64,000 nucleotides of DNA, taken from contig NC_052505.1 in assembly GCF_014356525.2 (NCBI RefSeq), positions 8,186,171-8,250,170 of the forward strand. Reading direction: 5' to 3'. The translations under genes were made by a program, and so were the position numbers. Below, in pieces: positions 37,662 to 50,086 of the stretch; the stretch's first letter is position 1, and each line of letters begins with the position of its first letter. This stretch comes from Nilaparvata lugens (lineage: Eukaryota > Arthropoda > Insecta > Hemiptera > Delphacidae). A model generated the notes under the pieces. It saw only the letters and a list, made by a program, of their open reading frames with translations. It searched no databases and was not told the origin of the DNA.

Positions 37662-38118
37662 GTGATACAGCATTTACTGCGGTTGATGAAGTATTTTGGT
37701 CCGACTAAATTGAATGTCAGTGGCTCCGACAAACAGCTCTCAGCTCTCGTGCGGTTGAATTTGTTAACGCGTGATCGGCCAAAAAGGGCTCAGCGCCGGT
37801 GCAAAGCATACATTGTAATTGGTGTGTGGGTCCGGGCCCTTTACCCTTTCTAGATTCTTGTGAAGCTGCTAGTGATGAGAATGGAGAACGATGCCAGTAG
37901 CAGCAAAGTGAGCGGATGTGAGTGAGTGCCAATGATGAGTGTTCAATATATCCGCCTCTGCATCTCTTTCAGCAGTTTCGGGCAGTGAAGCAGCCCAGGA
38001 TGGATTGGAATGGTTTATCGGCCTACAGTGCATATTACATGCGTGACGCAGATTTGAAGCATTCCTAGGATTTCCAAGCTCTTAGTTCTCTCAGTCATAT
38101 TGAACTGATCAACCAAAA
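37662..38118 (+). pseudogene. Interrupted frame of unknown origin, left copy
   Basis: Homologous to 41358-41873. The first 47 codons or so are the same (MIQHLLRLMKYFGPTKLNVS at the start). A missing A near 37803 then shifts the frame relative to the right copy, and the segment is cut by the LINE at 38118. I do not recognise the protein. Confidence 0.3.
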
Positions 38119-40698
38119 AGAATCTTGGGATTGTATAATGAAGGGTGTGACTTGGAAAATCTAACAGAAATTTTTATTAATAGACTAAATGAACATATAA
38201 ATACTGCTAAAACTAAAGTTAATCTGCGGCATAAACTACAGCCATTAAAGAATTGGATGAGCGTGAATTTGATCAACTGCATAGAAGACGAGACAAAATG
38301 TATAAAAATATGGCAAAACAACCCCTAAACCTTGAACTAAGGAACAAATACACTAGATATAGAAACATACTGAGGAATCTAATAAAGAAAGCTAAACAGG
38401 ATTATTTCAAAAATAAAATAGCACAAAATAAAACAAACTGTAAAAATTATGGAGTTGTATTAATGAATTACTTGACAAAAAAACTAGGAACACTAATATT
38501 AAAATTGAGCCCACCATACTCAACAAGCATTTTTCTGAAGTGGGTAAGACCTATGATGAGAGATTGCAATTGAATTCTATCCCTAGAAATATCAACCAAG
38601 CAAATTTTCCTGAAACCCATATAAATTCTCCTAACTCCTTTTTCTTTTATCCAACGAATGAACATGAAATAATAAACACAGTAAGGACTCTAAAAGATAA
38701 TTCTTCACCGGGTATTGACAAAATCAGCAATAAATGTTTAAGAAATATATCCAATTATATAGCAAAACCTTTAGCTTTTATTATAAACGAATGTTTCAAA
38801 CATGGACACTTTCCTCAGGAGTTTAAAGTTGCAAGGGTTGTTCCACTATATAAGGCGGGAAATGTAAATGATCCATCAAACTACAGACCAATAAGCTTAC
38901 TTTGCAGTTTATCAAAGGTTATGGAGAAGGTAATAAAAATAAGACTTACAAACTATCTAGATAACCATAACATTATAAATAAAAATCAATGTGGGTTTCA
39001 GGCTGGGAAGAGTACACAAGATGCCATATCACATCTCTTAAACATTGTTACTGAGAATTTTACAAGTAGTAGGAAGACTCTTACAGTTTTTTTGGATCTG
39101 GCGAAAGCCTTCGATACAATACCTCACAAAAAACTGTTAACAAAGTTGGAAAACCTAGGAATTAGGGGTATAGCTCTAAAATTGTTTGAAAATTATTTAA
39201 AGGATAGAACACAAATAATAGCTATTGGTGACAAGACAGATCAAACAAATTTATCAGGATATGGTGTACCACAGGGTACGGTGCTTTCTCCGATACTATT
39301 CCTCATTTATATAAATGACCTACTAAATTTGAGTACTGATAAAAGAACGCTTATCTCGTTTGCCGATGATACCACGGTAACATTTACAGGTACATCATGG
39401 GAGGATGTATATGCTCTTGCAGCTGAGGGATTGAGCATCGTTGAGTCTTGGTTGAATGAAAATACACTCACACTCAATCACAAAAAAGTACATATATAAC
39501 TTTTTCACCAAATGCTAGGACTCAGCCTATAAATCTGACCTTGAAGTTGCATTCTCCTTCCTGCAGTCTGCCTGCATCAACCCCTTGCCGGTGTGCAGTA
39601 CTGGATAAAACAGACTCTGCCAAGTACCTTGGGATTATTATTGATTCACATCTTAGATGGAACTGTCAAATTGATGATAATGTAAAAAGCTAAAATATTT
39701 AATATATAGATTTCACAGAATTAGTTTGATTAATGATAAAAGTATTTCAAAGTTGCTTTATACTGCTTACGTTCAATCCATCTTGCAGTATGGTTTACTG
39801 GCGTGGGGTGGTGCGGCGGGTTGTCACATAGGTAGGTTGTTTGTGGTGCAAAAGCATATTATGAGAGCAGCGTTGGGTAAGCCCAGACTCTACCCAAGCT
39901 CAGAGTTATTTAGAGAATTTGATGTTCTGACTCTAAGACAGCTATATATTAAAAGTCTGATTCAGTATGCAGATAAAAATAAAATTCAACATGATATCCG
40001 TGAAACCCCGTACAACCTAAGAAATTTGACAGTGGTCCAAAACAGAGTTGACCTAAATGTTTGTCGATATCAATTCAGTTACAGAGTTAATAGATTAATA
40101 AATGTTGTGCCTAGTAGAATTATTAAAATAAGCTGTAAGAAACATAACTCTGAGGAAGAGAGTTTTATAATTGGATAAAAACAAATGATCTTATTGTATG
40201 GTGATCTGAGTTTGTCAGGTACCTATTTCTTGTCTACCGATTTTTTAAGAGTTGTGGAGGATTTCCGTTGTGTTTCTGTATTGAACTTGCTCAATTTTCA
40301 AAACTCAATATTTCATTTTGTAGTTTGTGTATTTCTGTCTGTCTGAAGTGTTCTCATAACTATGTCTTATTCTATTTGTAGGAATACTCAATAATGTAGA
40401 AAAATATAAGTAGCAATACAATATAAATATAAGTAGCAAGGTTTTAGTTTATATATAATATAATATAAGTGAATATATAAATGTTGAAATATATTTCACA
40501 TAAGAAAAATAATCAAAATAGTTTATGCATAGAATAGTTCGCCTTCTTGCTGCTTTGTTGTGATCAGAATTTATATAGACTCCTTCCTGCGCTCAGGTTT
40601 TTACCTTTGCAGGGAGATATTTCTTCATAGACTAATGTAATATTTCTGTTTCTGTGAATGTATTTTTTGAGGAAATAAATTTGATTTTGATTTTGATT
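38119..40698 (+). mobile_element. 5'-truncated LINE with (TTGATTTTGA)-type tail
   Basis: The element begins abruptly after the left 1.1-kb repeat, within the region upstream of RT, and runs through RT, the C-terminal region and a 3' untranslated region of about 500 bp. It ends in AGGAAATAAATTTGATTTTG followed by further TTGATTT units. The tail merges with TTGATTAATT, the first bases of the right repeat, as expected if the RNA tail annealed at the target. The endonuclease domain is missing. Confidence 0.9.
38125..40178 (+). pseudogene. LINE ORF2 reverse transcriptase, frameshifted
   Basis: The linker before RT is spread over two frames (38125-38328 and 38253-38460). The main RT frame is 38540-39499. 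It holds the template-binding block SNYRPISLLCSLSKVMEKV, motif A FLDLAKAFDTIPHKKLL, motif B YGVPQGTVLSPILFLIYIND and the catalytic box SFADDTTV. After a frame change near 39490 and another near 39690, the C-terminal region continues at 39726-40178 (LLYTAYVQSILQYGLLAWGG). At least four frameshifts make it non-functional, although RT catalytic residues survive. It belongs to the Jockey/CR1-like part of the non-LTR retrotransposons, with the exact clade unresolved. It differs in sequence from the LINE at 19-20 kb. Confidence 0.9.
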
Positions 40699-41815
40699 TT
40701 GATTAATTATATACATACATTGTCAAAAACAGTTCTGGCATCGTTGCGGAGCTAGAAAAGGATAGTACCAACTGCTTTGTCGAGTGATAGACAAGGATAG
40801 CAACATCAAAGTTTATCAAATACTTTTTGTGTAGTTGAGAAGTTGATAATGTGATAATTATTCATATTGAATGGAAAAGACTAAGAAATTGTCAAAAAAC
40901 CACTGATTTATTAATAAAACTTTTTAGTTTATCAGAGATTGACAATGGTGTAATAACCGAAACCGGTCTTTCTAATTATCAATAAATCAGTGTTTTTTTG
41001 ACAATTTCTTAGTCTTTTTCATTCAATTTATCAAATACTGTCATTATAACGTCGACCTCACTATATTACAAAGCGGCGATTCCCAACAAGATGGCGGATT
41101 TTTGCGCCAGGGTACTAGCCAAGTTTCTATACTGTATGTATACTATGTCATAGGTCTACACCAATAATATGGAATAGATAGAGAATAGGAATAACAATTT
41201 ATCTTCTATTGTGATATTGTTTGTTACTCATGCACGATCCTTATTGTAAGATACACTGGATCTGTAAAAGACTATATCCAATTATAATTATTTGTCAAGG
41301 TTTTTGAAGGATGTGTGAAACCGAGTATTTTGGAGAAGAACGAATACAGTTTCTCTGGTGATACAGCATTTACTGCGGTTGATGAAGTATTTTGGTCCGA
41401 CTAAATTGAATGTTAGTGGCTCCGACAAACAGCTCTCAGCTCTCGTGCGGTTGAATTTGTTAACGCGTGATCGGCCAAAAAGGGCTCAGCGCCGGTGCAA
41501 AAGCATACATTGTAATTGGTGTGTGGGTCCGGGCCCTTTACCCTTTCTAGATTCTTGTGAAGCTGCTAGTGATGAGAATGGAGAACGATGCCAGTAGCAG
41601 CAAAGTGAGCGAATGTGAGTGAGTGCCAATGATGAGTGTTCAATATATCCGCCTCTGCATCTCTTTCAGCAGTTTCGGGCAGTCGAGCAGCCCAGGATGG
41701 ATTGGAATGGTTTATCGGCCTACAGTGCATATTACATGCGTGACGCAGATTTGAAGCATTCCTACGATTTCCAAGCTCTTAGTTCTCTCAGTCATATTGA
41801 ACTGATCAACCAAAA
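40699..41815. repeat. 1.1-kb direct repeat, right copy
   Basis: This is a 1117-bp near-identical copy of 37003-38118, starting exactly at the LINE tail. Immediately after 41815 the sequence continues TCAATGGAATGTACC, which keeps the open frame of the unit and is absent from the left copy. The right junction is therefore probably the original continuation of the locus. Confidence 0.93.
40824..41026. mobile_element. Fold-back element inside the right 1.1-kb repeat
   Basis: Same 203-bp element as 37128-37330, with the same flanking TTTATCAAATAC duplication. It was duplicated together with the host segment rather than inserted twice. Confidence 0.8.
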
Positions 41816-41873
41816 TCAATGGAATGTACCTGTTTCATCGAACTCGAATTTGGATTTCCTTTCAATAGAATGA
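41358..41873 (+). pseudogene. Interrupted frame of unknown origin, right copy
   Basis: Two open stretches (41358-41597 and 41619-41873) lie in the same frame and are separated only by two stop codons (TAG at about 41598 and TGA at about 41616). The second stretch reads MDWNGLSAYSAYYMRDADLK and ends with SNLDFLSIE and a stop. The persistence of one frame for about 170 codons hints at a decayed protein or an internal part of a transposon, but no domain was recognised. It may also be chance. Confidence 0.3.
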
Positions 41874-41887
41874 TTCACCTAGACAAA

Positions 41888-42010
41888 TACAGTTATTTAT
41901 TTATTTATTCGTGGACAGAATCACAAATCATATAAATATGATTAGGAAGGAATCCTTTGGGCTTGGCCCAAATCTATTCCATTCCCAACTTTCGATAAAT
42001 TAATAAAATG
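41888..42010 (-). repeat. LINE 3' tail, minus strand
   Basis: On the minus strand GATTCTGTCCACGAATAAAT followed by further AAAT units looks like a LINE 3' end with a short repeated tail. The upstream part has no coding sequence left. Confidence 0.5.
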
Positions 42011-43250
42011 TCCAGAGAATAGAAGACAGCAAAAAGATATAAATGAAAACTTGTGATAAGAGCGTTCATTAAACTCATTTGTTGTCAGTATTTGAAATCG
42101 CAGAGTATTTGATATGATATTCATTGGAATCTTATACTGTCAAATTGATATCACGTATTTTTGTGCAAGTAAAAACCTAACATCTCATGTTCCTGATAGA
42201 ATTTGTTGAATGGGAATTTATACTGTGGAATTTCTCCATTATTGAAAAACACAGTTTATTTTTTGTCACATCCACATTATTTTTTTATACTTTTGTACAG
42301 GACTGCAGTTTTTTCAATGCGAAGACTGTGTTTTTACAATCTCATGTTCCTTCCCACCAGAAAATGAAATCTGCATTTCCTGTATATTATTCAATTGGAA
42401 AAACTCTGGAAAAATTGGAAAAAGTGAGTGAGAACTATGTATCCAACGTAACCTAATTTTTGGCACATGTGAACTAATATTAACTCCATATAATATCAAA
42501 ACTTTGGAAAAGAGCAGTTTTGGCAAAGCCTGTTGTTGTTCTACCGCCCAATCATGTATGATATGTTGTAATATTTGTATCAACAAATAAATGAGCTTAA
42601 AATAATATAGTTTGATTACACAGTTCCGAATTTAAATATGCATGAGAAGTACTTACCTATTCGATATGCCTACAAAATAGAAAAGAATAGAATAGTTTAT
42701 TTTAGTCAATAAAAGTCATTATAAAAATGTAAGGTTTGAACACATTTGTATCCTATACATGATAAGTTATGATTTTAACTCAATTTGATTGGCCACTATC
42801 AAATTGTGGAGTTCAAACTGGGTTACAAAAACTATATTGGATTCAATTTTTCACCAAAAGTGATCAGTGAGAAGTTTCTATTATGTTTATCGCCTGCTAA
42901 TGCTTCTACAAAATATTTGAACAAATATAAATTTTGATTTTATCCTTAAACCTTATTCCATACAATTTTATCAGTACTGGAGCTCTCAGAATTTCATTTG
43001 TATATTCAAGATGAAGATTCCCTCAATGACTATGATTACAATGTATTCCATCAACATCACCCTCACATAATAAAATAATTCTATATTCCTTAAATATGAC
43101 CTACAAACCAAACTCCAGAACTCGAGATTAAAAACTCGTCGGAAGGCTGACTTTTCAACTTTATATGCAAATGGTCAAACGAAGTCGTATGTTTGACTGA
43201 TATTGCAGTCAGAGGCATCAATCAGAGAATTTCAGTTGAAATAATAAAGA
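42010..43250. other. AT-rich sequence, no gene recognised
   Basis: Chance frames only (the longest is 90 codons at 42314-42586 minus). A short run GAAAAGAATAGAATAG at about 42677 resembles the one near 700. Confidence 0.4.
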
Positions 43251-43720
43251 AAAGTGAAAATTGGAAAGGGAAAGTATGGCTTGGACCGACAGTCTGTATT
43301 GCTTGGGAGCGGTCAGGGGTTCAGGTGATGTGTAGCTGTGCAAAAATGACGACTGGACAGGCGTCGGGTGAGAGGGGGGTTGTCGATGGAGTAGGTGTGG
43401 GAGGGGTAGGATAATGGATGGCGATGCAAAATAGCACGTGAGAGGAAATATTAAATCACTGAGGGTGTGCGACCACCCCTCACCCCAACCCACACAGACT
43501 CAACTGGCGGCCAGATTCATTAATTACGACAGGCGCCTGCCTTTATGAGTTAGGAAGAGAGTGGTCGCCGAGCTGGCAGACCGTCGTCCATCAAATGTGT
43601 ATTAGGCTTGCCGGCCGCCCGGCGATAATTCAAATCTACTCCTTTCCATTTCTGACAGAAAGCGACGATACCGCTGCTGCCGCAGCTCTTGCAATCAAAA
43701 CCCCTCACCTATGCACGATA
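43250..43720. other. GC-rich block, possible regulatory DNA
   Basis: GC- and CpG-rich, including GCCGGCCGCCCGGCG at about 43610. Overlapping frames on both strands (43193-43414 plus, 43218-43493 minus) have no domain. Confidence 0.28.
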
Positions 43721-44119
43721 CTACTTGACCCAATACAATAGAATAGAAATACATTCTTAATCGATGTCGAGATGAAGTTTTGACGGTAATTATTTTTTAA
43801 AAATAATTGTGTATCATTGAATCAATAAAAGGATAATGTCCACTCTGCCACTTATCCACCACTACAATCAACAGTGTGAACAGGTCATTGTTGCAGTTCC
43901 TAGAAAATTTCCTCATTCCTAGTCGCTTCCTTTCCTCGTTCCTAGACAATTTTCCCTATTCATGAAAATGAATATTTCTTCAAGGATTTTAGAGAACGAC
44001 ATCGTTTAGTGAGAAAGAATTTTACTATTGGAGGAAAAGGTGTTATCTACCTCACCTTACGTTTATTTTACCTTTACGGTACCTTTAGAAGATATACCGA
44101 ACCCAGGTTTATGGTACGA

Positions 44120-44500
44120 AGTGATATGGTATGTCCATGCTACAATGACAGTGGATAAAGATAGTGCTACAGCATTGCTGATTCTCTGCCTAGCCACTGG
44201 TTTATATAGAAGATAGCTGAGATCGGTATATCTGAATCAATATCAAATAATGTCAATTCTTTTTGGAAATAATAAATTGTTTTTTTTTGCCTGGAATTAT
44301 ATTTTTCAATGATTTAATAATGAATCCTCGTAATTGAGATTCAATATTTTGTTGATTCATTATACCTCAACATTGTTGGGAAGCGATCTGTCAACGTTGA
44401 GGAGCTGGAAAACGAAACTGCTATTTGCCTTGACGAATGTTAGACAAGAATAGAGTCACCAATTCAAACAAATACTGCCATTATAACTTGGATCTCACTA
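44120..44500. repeat. Diverged relative of the 1.1-kb repeat family, without the fold-back element
   Basis: CAATGACAGTGGATAAAGAT (about 44140) and AACGTTGAGGAGCTGGAAAA (about 44392) followed by AATACTGCCATTATAAC align in order with 36945-37020 and 37040-37365. The 203-bp fold-back element and one copy of its 12-bp flank are missing at about 44466, consistent with an empty site. Extra unrelated sequence lies at about 44206-44350. Confidence 0.6.
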
Positions 44501-46015
44501 TGAAGGAGGAGGATGATACCTTACAAATTAAGATCATTATCTGATGGAAATAACGAGAATATTCTGCAGTTATAAGTATATTCATTACACATTACAGGAT
44601 ATTCTATTGCGAGAATTTCGTAGAAGTGGATCCTCTTCGACAGTCTAAATGTGATTATGTTGAGGTGTTTCTAGGTGATACGCGAAAATAACTTTTCGAA
44701 ATCATAAGAATTGTTGTAATGTAGTGTGTGTAACTCATATTTAATCAGACATCGAAGACTCATGAAAGTAAGTTGATATGTAGCTAACAACCGGATAAGA
44801 CCAATCATTTGTTCACAATGTTTTGCTCATCGGTACTAGAATTCCCAATTGGCAATAAAAAAATTCAGTCAAGCTTTTACGAGGGAAAACTCTTCAGACT
44901 TAATTATCTAAACATACATCCAATGCTCAATAAACTGTTTTACAAGTTCAATATAGATTCGAGGATGATAGCTTTCGATTCATACTGTGATTTTCCAACA
45001 ATGTCTGTGTTTGATGGAGCGGCGAAGTACTTCAATATTCCATCATGATATTTTTTACAGTTTATGATTCCATTGGAGCGTAATCGTACTTTTTTGATGT
45101 TCTATATTTTTGTGTATTGAAGTGTATTGCTTTGCAGTAATTGCTTGTTGACCTTAACATGTGCCGTCATAGAAATCGATTGTTCAGTACTAAGAATAGT
45201 GATGAACAGTTTAAAAACACAGTGGAGAAAAAACTCAGTTTCAATCATCATTACAATTATTTATCATCATAAATAATCAAGTTGAAATCAGAACTTCTTT
45301 CTTCATTCAATGCTTTGTGATCTACACGGTAGAATAAAACGAATTGGCTGATGTTTTTTCTCCAAGTCTTCGGGAATAATTCATCTGGAATTGAGAAAAA
45401 CTATTTCATATTACAATCCTTTCTATCCTGCATTGATAAATTCTAGTTGTGTATCCTCATTTGATACAAACAGATTTCAACTGTAGAACACTCTCAACTC
45501 TGACACAAAAATACTCATAAGAAGATCCTCTGGATATTTTTATACGATAGATCCTGATCGAATGGTAGCTGGAATATTATGAATAATGTATGGCTGTTTC
45601 CTTCTCTGTCAACAAATGTTTCTCTCATCAATATTGAAATTGGTTTCCTTTGTGAGTGCTCAATATGGCAGGCCCTATACTTTGTTGTGTGTTGTCTACA
45701 ATGGATGTGCCAGATCAATATTCTGGGCTCCACCAACACTGAATTCACAGTTCAACTTGATTCAAATTCACTTGAATTTATCAAATACAGAACTATAAGC
45801 TTACTTCCAATTACTAGGAAATGATATCAGAAAGTCTGTAGGATGAGCACGATAGGTTTGGCCAGGGAATTTTTTTTCCATTTCTCAATGTTCTATCAGT
45901 ATGGTTGCTGATCATACCTACGTGAAAGAGAGAAAAATTGAACAACTCGTCTCCGTTTTGCGTCCCTGCAAATGCCCTCAATTATGAAATGATAAATTAT
46001 TCAGAAGAACCCACA
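44500..46015. other. No gene recognised
   Basis: Short frames without domains. No repeat structure seen. Confidence 0.4.
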
Positions 46016-46019
46016 TTCG

Positions 46020-46560
46020 TTTATTATTTTCATAATAATTGACCGAGCGAAGTGAGGTCTATGATTCAAGTCGACGGTTTGGCATTTCTCTCAATGTTTA
46101 AATGTTCATATATGTTTATATGTTTTTATGTTGCGCATTCACGGCGAAACGCGGTTATAGATTTTCATCAAATTTGACAGGTATGAAATTATTATCATAA
46201 ATCAGCTGTCTAGTGGACTATAATACTACCCGTTCAAGAACATCGAAGATCTTGAAAATGTATCTTTCCATTAACGTCAGTAGACAGTTGACTATAATAC
46301 TACCAGTTCAAAAACATCGAGCATCTTGAAAATTGTATCTTTCCATCAACGTTGTAGACAGTTGCAGCCAGACCTGATGACAGCGCTCACACTCACATTC
46401 CTGGACGACACGTCACGATACGATATAAGACAGATAGCTCTATGTTTATTCAGGATTTTTTCTAGACATTTTTAATTGATTAATTATTTATCAATTTTTG
46501 TGAAAACTTAAGAACAGGTCAATGTAACTCACTGAGCGCGAGGTCCACTGTTCACAGAAC
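46020..46560. repeat. Interspersed repeat with GACCGAGCGAAGTGAGGTC end and internal duplication
   Basis: The left part contains GACCGAGCGAAGTGAGGTCT, and the right part CTGAGCGCGAGGTCCACTG, which may be related ends. Inside, about 78 bp are duplicated in tandem (GTGGACTATAATACTACC at about 46212 and TTGACTATAATACTACC at about 46288, each followed by AACATCGA and CTTGAAAA words). No coding sequence is present. The style matches GAGCGAAGCTCGG ends of the repeats at 56.4 and 63.7 kb. Confidence 0.55.
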
Positions 46561-48080
46561 TACTAGTATGAATAAATCAACTTACTTAAAGGTAGAAGCT
46601 CCCACTGGTACACTACTTTTTAGAATAGGATAAGGGGCTTATGAATAGGATAAAAGACCGTTCCATATCCTTTAAAGATCCTTCTCTTTTCCTTTCTAGA
46701 CAGTACAGTAATCAATCTGCTAACGAAAGACGAGAAAGATTCATGAGTCCTTGGTACTCTTTCTAGTACAGAATAAACTTGATCAGCATCATTACTTGAA
46801 TGAAATTTGTCAATATCACTCATTCTACTAGTCGTCATATTGAATTGATGGATTGATCCACTGTAGTATTTGATACCTATTGATCCATTCTACTGAATGA
46901 ATAATCAACCCACGCTCTGAAACAACAGATGAGAATCAGTTGGGTGTATGAATTGATTCCTAGTGACAAAAGCTTGCGCTGAGAATTGATTAGACACGAG
47001 AAATATAACTATTGGTACAATTCCATTCACATAGAGGCCCAAATAACCTTTGATCAGTAATTCAAATTAGGTAAGTTCATCACAATCGAATTGGATCAAA
47101 GCTGCCACAATACATACAATCCACTTGGAAACGCTGATTAATTCCCAAAATCATAGATTTGAGCACATATACACTTCCCTCTCTGTTACACATCATTTTC
47201 GTAATTGAAAACAATAAAATTCAATAGTGGAATATAAGTTTCTGATTCAAAAGCTTTTGAATGTGAAAATGAAACGAGAAATATCTGAAATCTCTACAGC
47301 TTTGCAATGTTCACTCTTCAATTGAACTTCAATATCATCATACTTGTGTAATGTTCAATCTTCTCACATACAGCATATTTTTTGTTTTGTTTTTTTTTAA
47401 ATTCAAAAATTTCCATGGAATTCTCCTACTCACGCATAACAGAGCACTCGCAACAGTGACAGGAAGTTTGCATGTTTCATGTTTTGTTGCTAGCTCTCTA
47501 TGTTTAATTCTCCAAATTGTTTTTTTTAGAATTTTGGAGGACTTATTAATAGGATAACAAACATTGGATACATTGGAAATTTGATTCTCTCTTCCAAAAA
47601 AAGATAAATCGATTAACTGAATCTATTGTAAAAAGGAGTCATAGAGTTAAAAATTGTACTCTATTATAGGAAACGCTCCACTGTCATCAGTGATCAATGA
47701 AATTGCGTGCATACACGCATCACGGTATGTTGTGATTATTCTACATGTCATCATGATTTTTATATGGAGTTATCCCAGGAATAAATTGAGAAACTCATCT
47801 ACCAATAATTTTAATATCATGATATTAATATAGTGACCTAACATTTATTTGTTCTGTTGAGTTTACTATGAAATTGCTTGAGACTTCTTGTTCCAGGAAC
47901 TCGAGCATCTTATACGGATAGTGTAGTGAATATGAATGAGAATAATTCTCCACATAGTATATGATTTTCGCATGGAAATAGAAAATTCCAGTGTGACACT
48001 GCCAGAGCGATTTCCATTGAAAGTGAAGCTGTGTTATGATTTCTGTAATAAAGATAACAGTACGGTGCAAGAAGACAATT
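46560..48080. other. AT-rich sequence, no gene recognised
   Basis: Chance frames only. A short palindrome TTAATATCATGATATTAA lies at about 47811. Confidence 0.4.
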
Positions 48081-48450
48081 AGTCGTTGGTGCAGCGCTTC
48101 CGACTTATTTCCCGTCGGATGAAGGCAAGATGATGAATAGGCACACTAAGGACGAGAGAAGGGAGCAAAGTGGGAAGAAAAGACCCACTTGAAACAGAGC
48201 TGAATAATGCCCCCCTGCCGCACTGCACCCCTGGTCTCCTGAAAGCATGTGGCGTCATCAGCCATTAGCATGGGTTGCACCCTCTCAGGGTCTTTTGTTG
48301 GCTCCCGCTCATCCTAATTGATGCTGCCGAAAGCAAAAATGATTCGCGAATTGTGGAGCAGCCTCAAGGGCTGCTAAGTTTAAGTTGCTCTTTCATTCCG
48401 GCTTTAACGAGTGCTTCTCCCAACTTATAGGCGTTAATGACAGACGATAA
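48080..48450. other. GC-richer unique block, possible conserved non-coding DNA
   Basis: No coding frame or repeat structure. It contains a mix of CpG words and homeodomain-like cores such as CTAATTGATG at about 48314, next to CATTAGCATG at about 48264, which would fit an enhancer. This is inference only. Confidence 0.28.
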
Positions 48451-49915
48451 GAAACGGGAACTGCAATATCTAGAGTGTTGATATATCTTAAGATAACAAA
48501 CCAACCAAGCTCATGAATTGAAAGCACTCCAAGAGAGAACTATAATTATGAGCAAAGTATGAATGGAACGCATTTAATTAATTTATTCTTGATCACTCTT
48601 CTTCATCCTCCCGTTTGGGAAATAGGTATGATAAAAATAGCTTCACTCACTCAAACGGAATAATTCAAACTCATACAAACCAATGAAATAATTCGATTGA
48701 AGAGGACTCAAATTTTTTTCACTGTAGGAGACTGAAAATATAAGCATAATGTTGTAAAACGTATAAGTATCATGTGAAAAGATAAGTATAAAGTACTTGT
48801 TCTACAACAGCAGACAGTGAAATAACAATTTCGGCAGAGTTCGAATTAACTTCTTCACATATTACTGACTCTCCAACTGAATCCGAAATTTGTAACAGAG
48901 AGTTGAATCTCAATCAAGAAATCTCCTTCGGGAGGGGATGGTTGAGATTGATTCAAATTTCTCAAACTCAAGTTTAAAGATGAGCTCTCTAGATATATTT
49001 ATGCTTAAACATTGTGAAAAACTCTGTTGAACTGCTTCCAAAATATTAAAAAAATCCACAAAGAGAGTCACCCAACTTATTGTTATATTAGGATTTTTTT
49101 GAGCTTGAGGGTTTCAACACCATTGAAGTTTTGAAGTATACATAAGCTCTGGTAGAATGTTAATATAATATTTTAAATATTGTAATTCACCTTACAATGT
49201 AATTTTTATTTCCATTGAACACTATTATCGGAGGATCTACCATTTCCATACATTCGGTATACTTACTTAATTGTCTAAGCATACATAAATATCGCATGTA
49301 TTCTGTAAGATACATTGAATTATATTTGAGGTGATATTGTTATATTTGTAATTACTATTCAATGAAGATCCTAATTGAATGCTGTAAAATTTCATATATT
49401 TTTATATCATCTGGATTCAAGTTTCTTAAGGAATTCGCATATTGTACCAGGATGAGAAAGATGTTTTTCACAGAACCTGGCTGTATCTCACGACTACTGA
49501 TACAATATTATAATAAAGATAAGTTTTGATGGAAACTCTCTGTATATTGTTCGAATGCACCAAACGCATGAACGTGCTTCCGTTATCTCACGAATGTGCT
49601 AATTGGAGTGAAAGAGTTTTCTCAATTCTCTCGTATGTATTCTCAACTCTTAAACTAGGAGATAAGAAATTAGCTGAATAGGAGTTTCATTGTTCTGTCT
49701 GGAATATAACTCGATAATTTTGTATATGAAAGTTGGCAAGACTGCCGCCCGCCCATCACGTGTGAAACTTTCAAGTTTGCTCCTTCAAGTTTCTGCCGAA
49801 CTCCTTGTTCCGCACAGCTGCCATGCTAATTAAACGCAGATGAGATAAAATTCCCATTCAGTTATTCCCAAATTATTATATGAACGGAAACTATATATTT
49901 GAGTGAGAATGAATA
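48450..49915. other. AT-rich sequence, no gene recognised
   Basis: No structure seen. Confidence 0.4.
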
Positions 49916-49919
49916 TTTT

Positions 49920-50033
49920 TACTTTCCTTGCCCTATTACCATAGGTGAGGAAAGTATTGCTTTCCGAAGAAAATTAAGGTACCCAAATTTCTAAACGTTT
50001 CAAGGCCCCCTGAGTCCAAAAAATGTGGTTTTT

Positions 50034-50086
<53 letters not shown>

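Larger units (their letters stand above)
37003..38118. repeat. 1.1-kb direct repeat, left copy, flanking a LINE
   Basis: This 1116-bp segment (TTGATTAATTATATACATAC to CTGATCAACCAAAA) matches 40699-41815 with about 14 single differences and one extra A in the right copy. The left copy ends exactly where the LINE begins. The unit contains a 203-bp fold-back element, a GC-rich segment around 37370-37400 and an interrupted open frame of unknown origin. Confidence 0.93.

Noticed and set aside
37003..41815. LTR retrotransposon with 1.1-kb LTRs
   Set aside because: The internal region is a non-LTR RT with FADD box and 3' tail, with no protease, integrase, gag, primer-binding site or polypurine tract. 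The repeats do not begin TG or end CA.
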